Assembly (NCBI GenBank): GCA_030841965.1
Contig: JAUUSJ010000019.1
Location: 1 to 41,036, forward strand
Length of the DNA stretch: 41,036 bases
DNA from: Blautia sp.
Lineage (GTDB): Bacteria > Bacillota > Clostridia > Lachnospirales > Lachnospiraceae
Reading direction: 5' to 3'
Below are positions 39,701 to 41,036 of the stretch, piece by piece. A program made the translations under genes and the position numbers. The notes beneath the pieces are model-generated. The model was not told the DNA's origin and made no database searches. It worked only from the letters and a program-made list of their open reading frames with translations. The stretch's first letter is position 1. The number at the start of each line of letters is the position of its first letter.

Positions 39701-40486
39701 TTATTTTTTAGCACAGAGACAGAATAGGGGAACCGGATTATAAAACTCGTCTTTTTCGATATAAACTCTCTCACTGACGCCTAAATCTATCGAAAATTTC
39801 TTAAACCCAATCTGTCCCAAGACAGACAAATCCCATGCCGGTCTTTGCATGGAGCTAATAGGAAGCTGTTTTTTTATCTCCTCACATTCCCTCATCATCT
39901 CATCACCCAGCATATGATGTGCGTGATTTTCTGGCAAAATACTTGTATCTGATATATCGTTTTTTCCGTAGTTTCCGTCAAAATTTAAGAGTACTCCGTC
40001 TTTTTTTAGAACACGGAACCATTCTCGGTAGGCTTTCTTGGCATTTGGCAAAGTCCAAGTGAGATTTCTGGAAATAACTACATCAAAACTCTCTACTGGA
40101 AATTCTAATTTCTCGGCATCCATTATAAGAAAACGACAATCAACCTCTTCCTCTCTCGCCAAAATTTTAGACTGAGCAATCATCTCTTTTGTCAAATCCG
40201 TTCCTATTACCTTATGCCCCTCTTTTGCCAATAAAATAGAGAAAAATCCAGCTCCACATCCTACATCCAATACTTTTAGCTCTTTTTTCAATGGAAGATA
40301 TTTCAAAATCTCTCCCATCCACCGCTCCGCCAATGGGCTATGTAATTCCGCTCTTCTTTGTTCCAAAAAACTATCGCTTCGCTTTCCCCAATAATCTACA
40401 ATCCTCTCCTTTCTCGCATCTCTCATAATAATACCATTTATTTTTTGTTGATTATCTTTATTTTTTAATTTCTTTGCTGTATTCAT
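39701..40486 (-). CDS. Class I SAM-dependent methyltransferase
   Basis: This 261-residue methyltransferase of the type 11 group has motif I VLDVGCGAGFFSILLA, motif II VIGTDLTKEMIAQS, post-motif DAEKLEFP, and FDVVISRNLTWTLPNAKKA. The substrate is unknown. AGGGAG lies about 5 nt before the ATG at 40486; the alternative Met21 lacks a ribosome site. An A/T-only inverted repeat (AAAAATAATA, 39683-39692, with 39699-39708) overlaps the stop codon and may be a weak terminator. Confidence 0.9.
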   Translation of the reverse strand: MNTAKKLKNKDNQQKINGIIMRDARKERIVDYWGKRSDSFLEQRRAELHSPLAERWMGEILKYLPLKKELKVLDVGCGAGFFSILLAKEGHKVIGTDLTKEMIAQSKILAREEEVDCRFLIMDAEKLEFPVESFDVVISRNLTWTLPNAKKAYREWFRVLKKDGVLLNFDGNYGKNDISDTSILPENHAHHMLGDEMMRECEEIKKQLPISSMQRPAWDLSVLGQIGFKKFSIDLGVSERVYIEKDEFYNPVPLFCLCAKK

Positions 40487-40956
40487 CCTATCTCCCTCAT
40501 TATCTCCCTAAATTTTTTATTTTTATCATAGCCAAATTCATTTTTTCACACAAGCCCCCTGGGGGGATAGCTCTTTAGCCATTTTTATCATAATTACTCC
40601 CATTTTTCTTGAATTTTAACAAGATTTTTATCTCTTTTCTTAGTTTATTTTCTCTCTCCTTTCTTTGACATTTATTTTATGAACAAAATTTTCCTTTTTT
40701 CTTTATTTTCATTATAAATTTACAGCAAAAACTCATTATCTTGCCCCTAAAAATCATCAGAAGCTCATAAACAATCTAAAATTACTCCTTTATATCTTAT
40801 ATCAAACAGACTTTTCTTCCATAATAATACTCTAATAATATTCTGACCCAAATCCACAACCTTTCATTCATCCAAAAAAATCGTCTTAAATCAATTTCTC
40901 AACTCAAAAAACCAATTATATCACTTTATTATATTATATTATTTTATTATATTTCA
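40487..40956. other. AT-rich intergenic DNA without a recognised gene
   Basis: No gene, tRNA or terminator is supported. A lone GC patch, CCCCCTGGGGG (40555-40565), interrupts long T/A-rich DNA. Structured repeat copy E begins at 40957. Confidence 0.5.
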
Positions 40957-41036
40957 CCAATACACAGCCGAGAGAGCCAATAGAGATATGCCCCGAAAAC
41001 GATAGAGAGTGGAGCGATTTTTCGATATACTTAGCT
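40957..41036 (+). repeat. Structured intergenic repeat, copy E (cut by window end)
   Basis: This is the 5' part of the element: CCAATACACAGCCGAGAGAG, the copy-specific arm CCAATAGAGATATGCCCCG (40977-40995), then the conserved AAAACGATAGAGAGTGGAGC and TTTCGATATACTTAGCT. The partner arm is outside the window. Confidence 0.88.

Noticed and set aside
40555..40565. CCCCCTGGGGG in AT-rich DNA as part of an RNA gene or terminator
   Set aside because: The stem cannot form a stable loop with only one T between arms, no T-run follows, and no tRNA-like features surround it.

Overview
The window looks like a chromosomal segment of a low-GC, spore-forming anaerobic Firmicute, most likely a gut Lachnospiraceae (Clostridia). 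The evidence is the gene content (a cotJABC-type spore-coat operon, an IorAB/PaaK arylpyruvate pathway, teichoic-acid-type export genes, a DUF6472-type small protein), the strong AGGAGG-type ribosome sites and the AT-rich intergenic DNA. No rRNA, tRNA, CRISPR array or intact transposase was seen.

Layout. 0.2-3.7 kb (minus): a lipoprotein arylsulfotransferase and an HtrA-type membrane protease. 4.0-6.6 kb (plus): a WcaJ-type polyprenyl glycosylphosphotransferase and an LCP (LytR-CpsA-Psr) protein. 6.9-11.5 kb (plus): a lipoprotein adaptor and an RND efflux pump. 11.6-18.3 kb (minus): a tight operon tagG-tagH-tagD plus three CDP-glycerol glycerophosphotransferase-like enzymes, one fused to a GT2 glycosyltransferase. 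TagD makes CDP-glycerol, the transferases use it, and TagGH exports the polymer; the LCP protein could anchor it. 18.7-20.2 kb (plus): a sodium:solute symporter. 20.3-27.0 kb (minus): a TrpR-like regulator, iorA, iorB, paaK, an amidohydrolase and an acyl-CoA synthetase, which reads as an aromatic 2-oxoacid/arylacetyl-CoA locus. 28.1-30.4 kb: a LysR regulator and a Thr/Ala-rich lipoprotein. 31.1-32.2 kb (minus): cotJA-cotJB-cotJC. 32.5-33.5 kb (plus): an unrecognised polytopic membrane protein. 33.6-37.1 kb (minus): ung, pepD and a DUF819 membrane protein. 37.2-38.4 kb (minus): ilvC with a structured leader. 38.8-40.5 kb (minus): a small Cys protein, a His-tailed CsoR repressor and a methyltransferase.

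The most unusual content is intergenic. Five copies (three complete, two cut by the window ends) of a ~210-bp structured repeat lie between genes, in both orientations. The core is conserved and folds into nested helices. The terminal 18-19-bp arms differ strongly between copies, yet within each complete copy they are perfectly complementary. Three of the four copies whose GCGTCT end is visible have short tandem repeats of different unit length at that same end. Two smaller structured repeats (86-88 bp and about 60-73 bp, two copies each) also occur, and the smaller one shows compensatory changes. No protein in the window explains how these repeats move or act.

All assignments come from reading the sequence; no database search was run. 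Start codons were moved from the longest ORF where a ribosome site clearly favours an internal start (acyl-CoA synthetase, TrpR-like regulator, tagG, cotJA, cotJB, pepD, ung, second glycerophosphotransferase).
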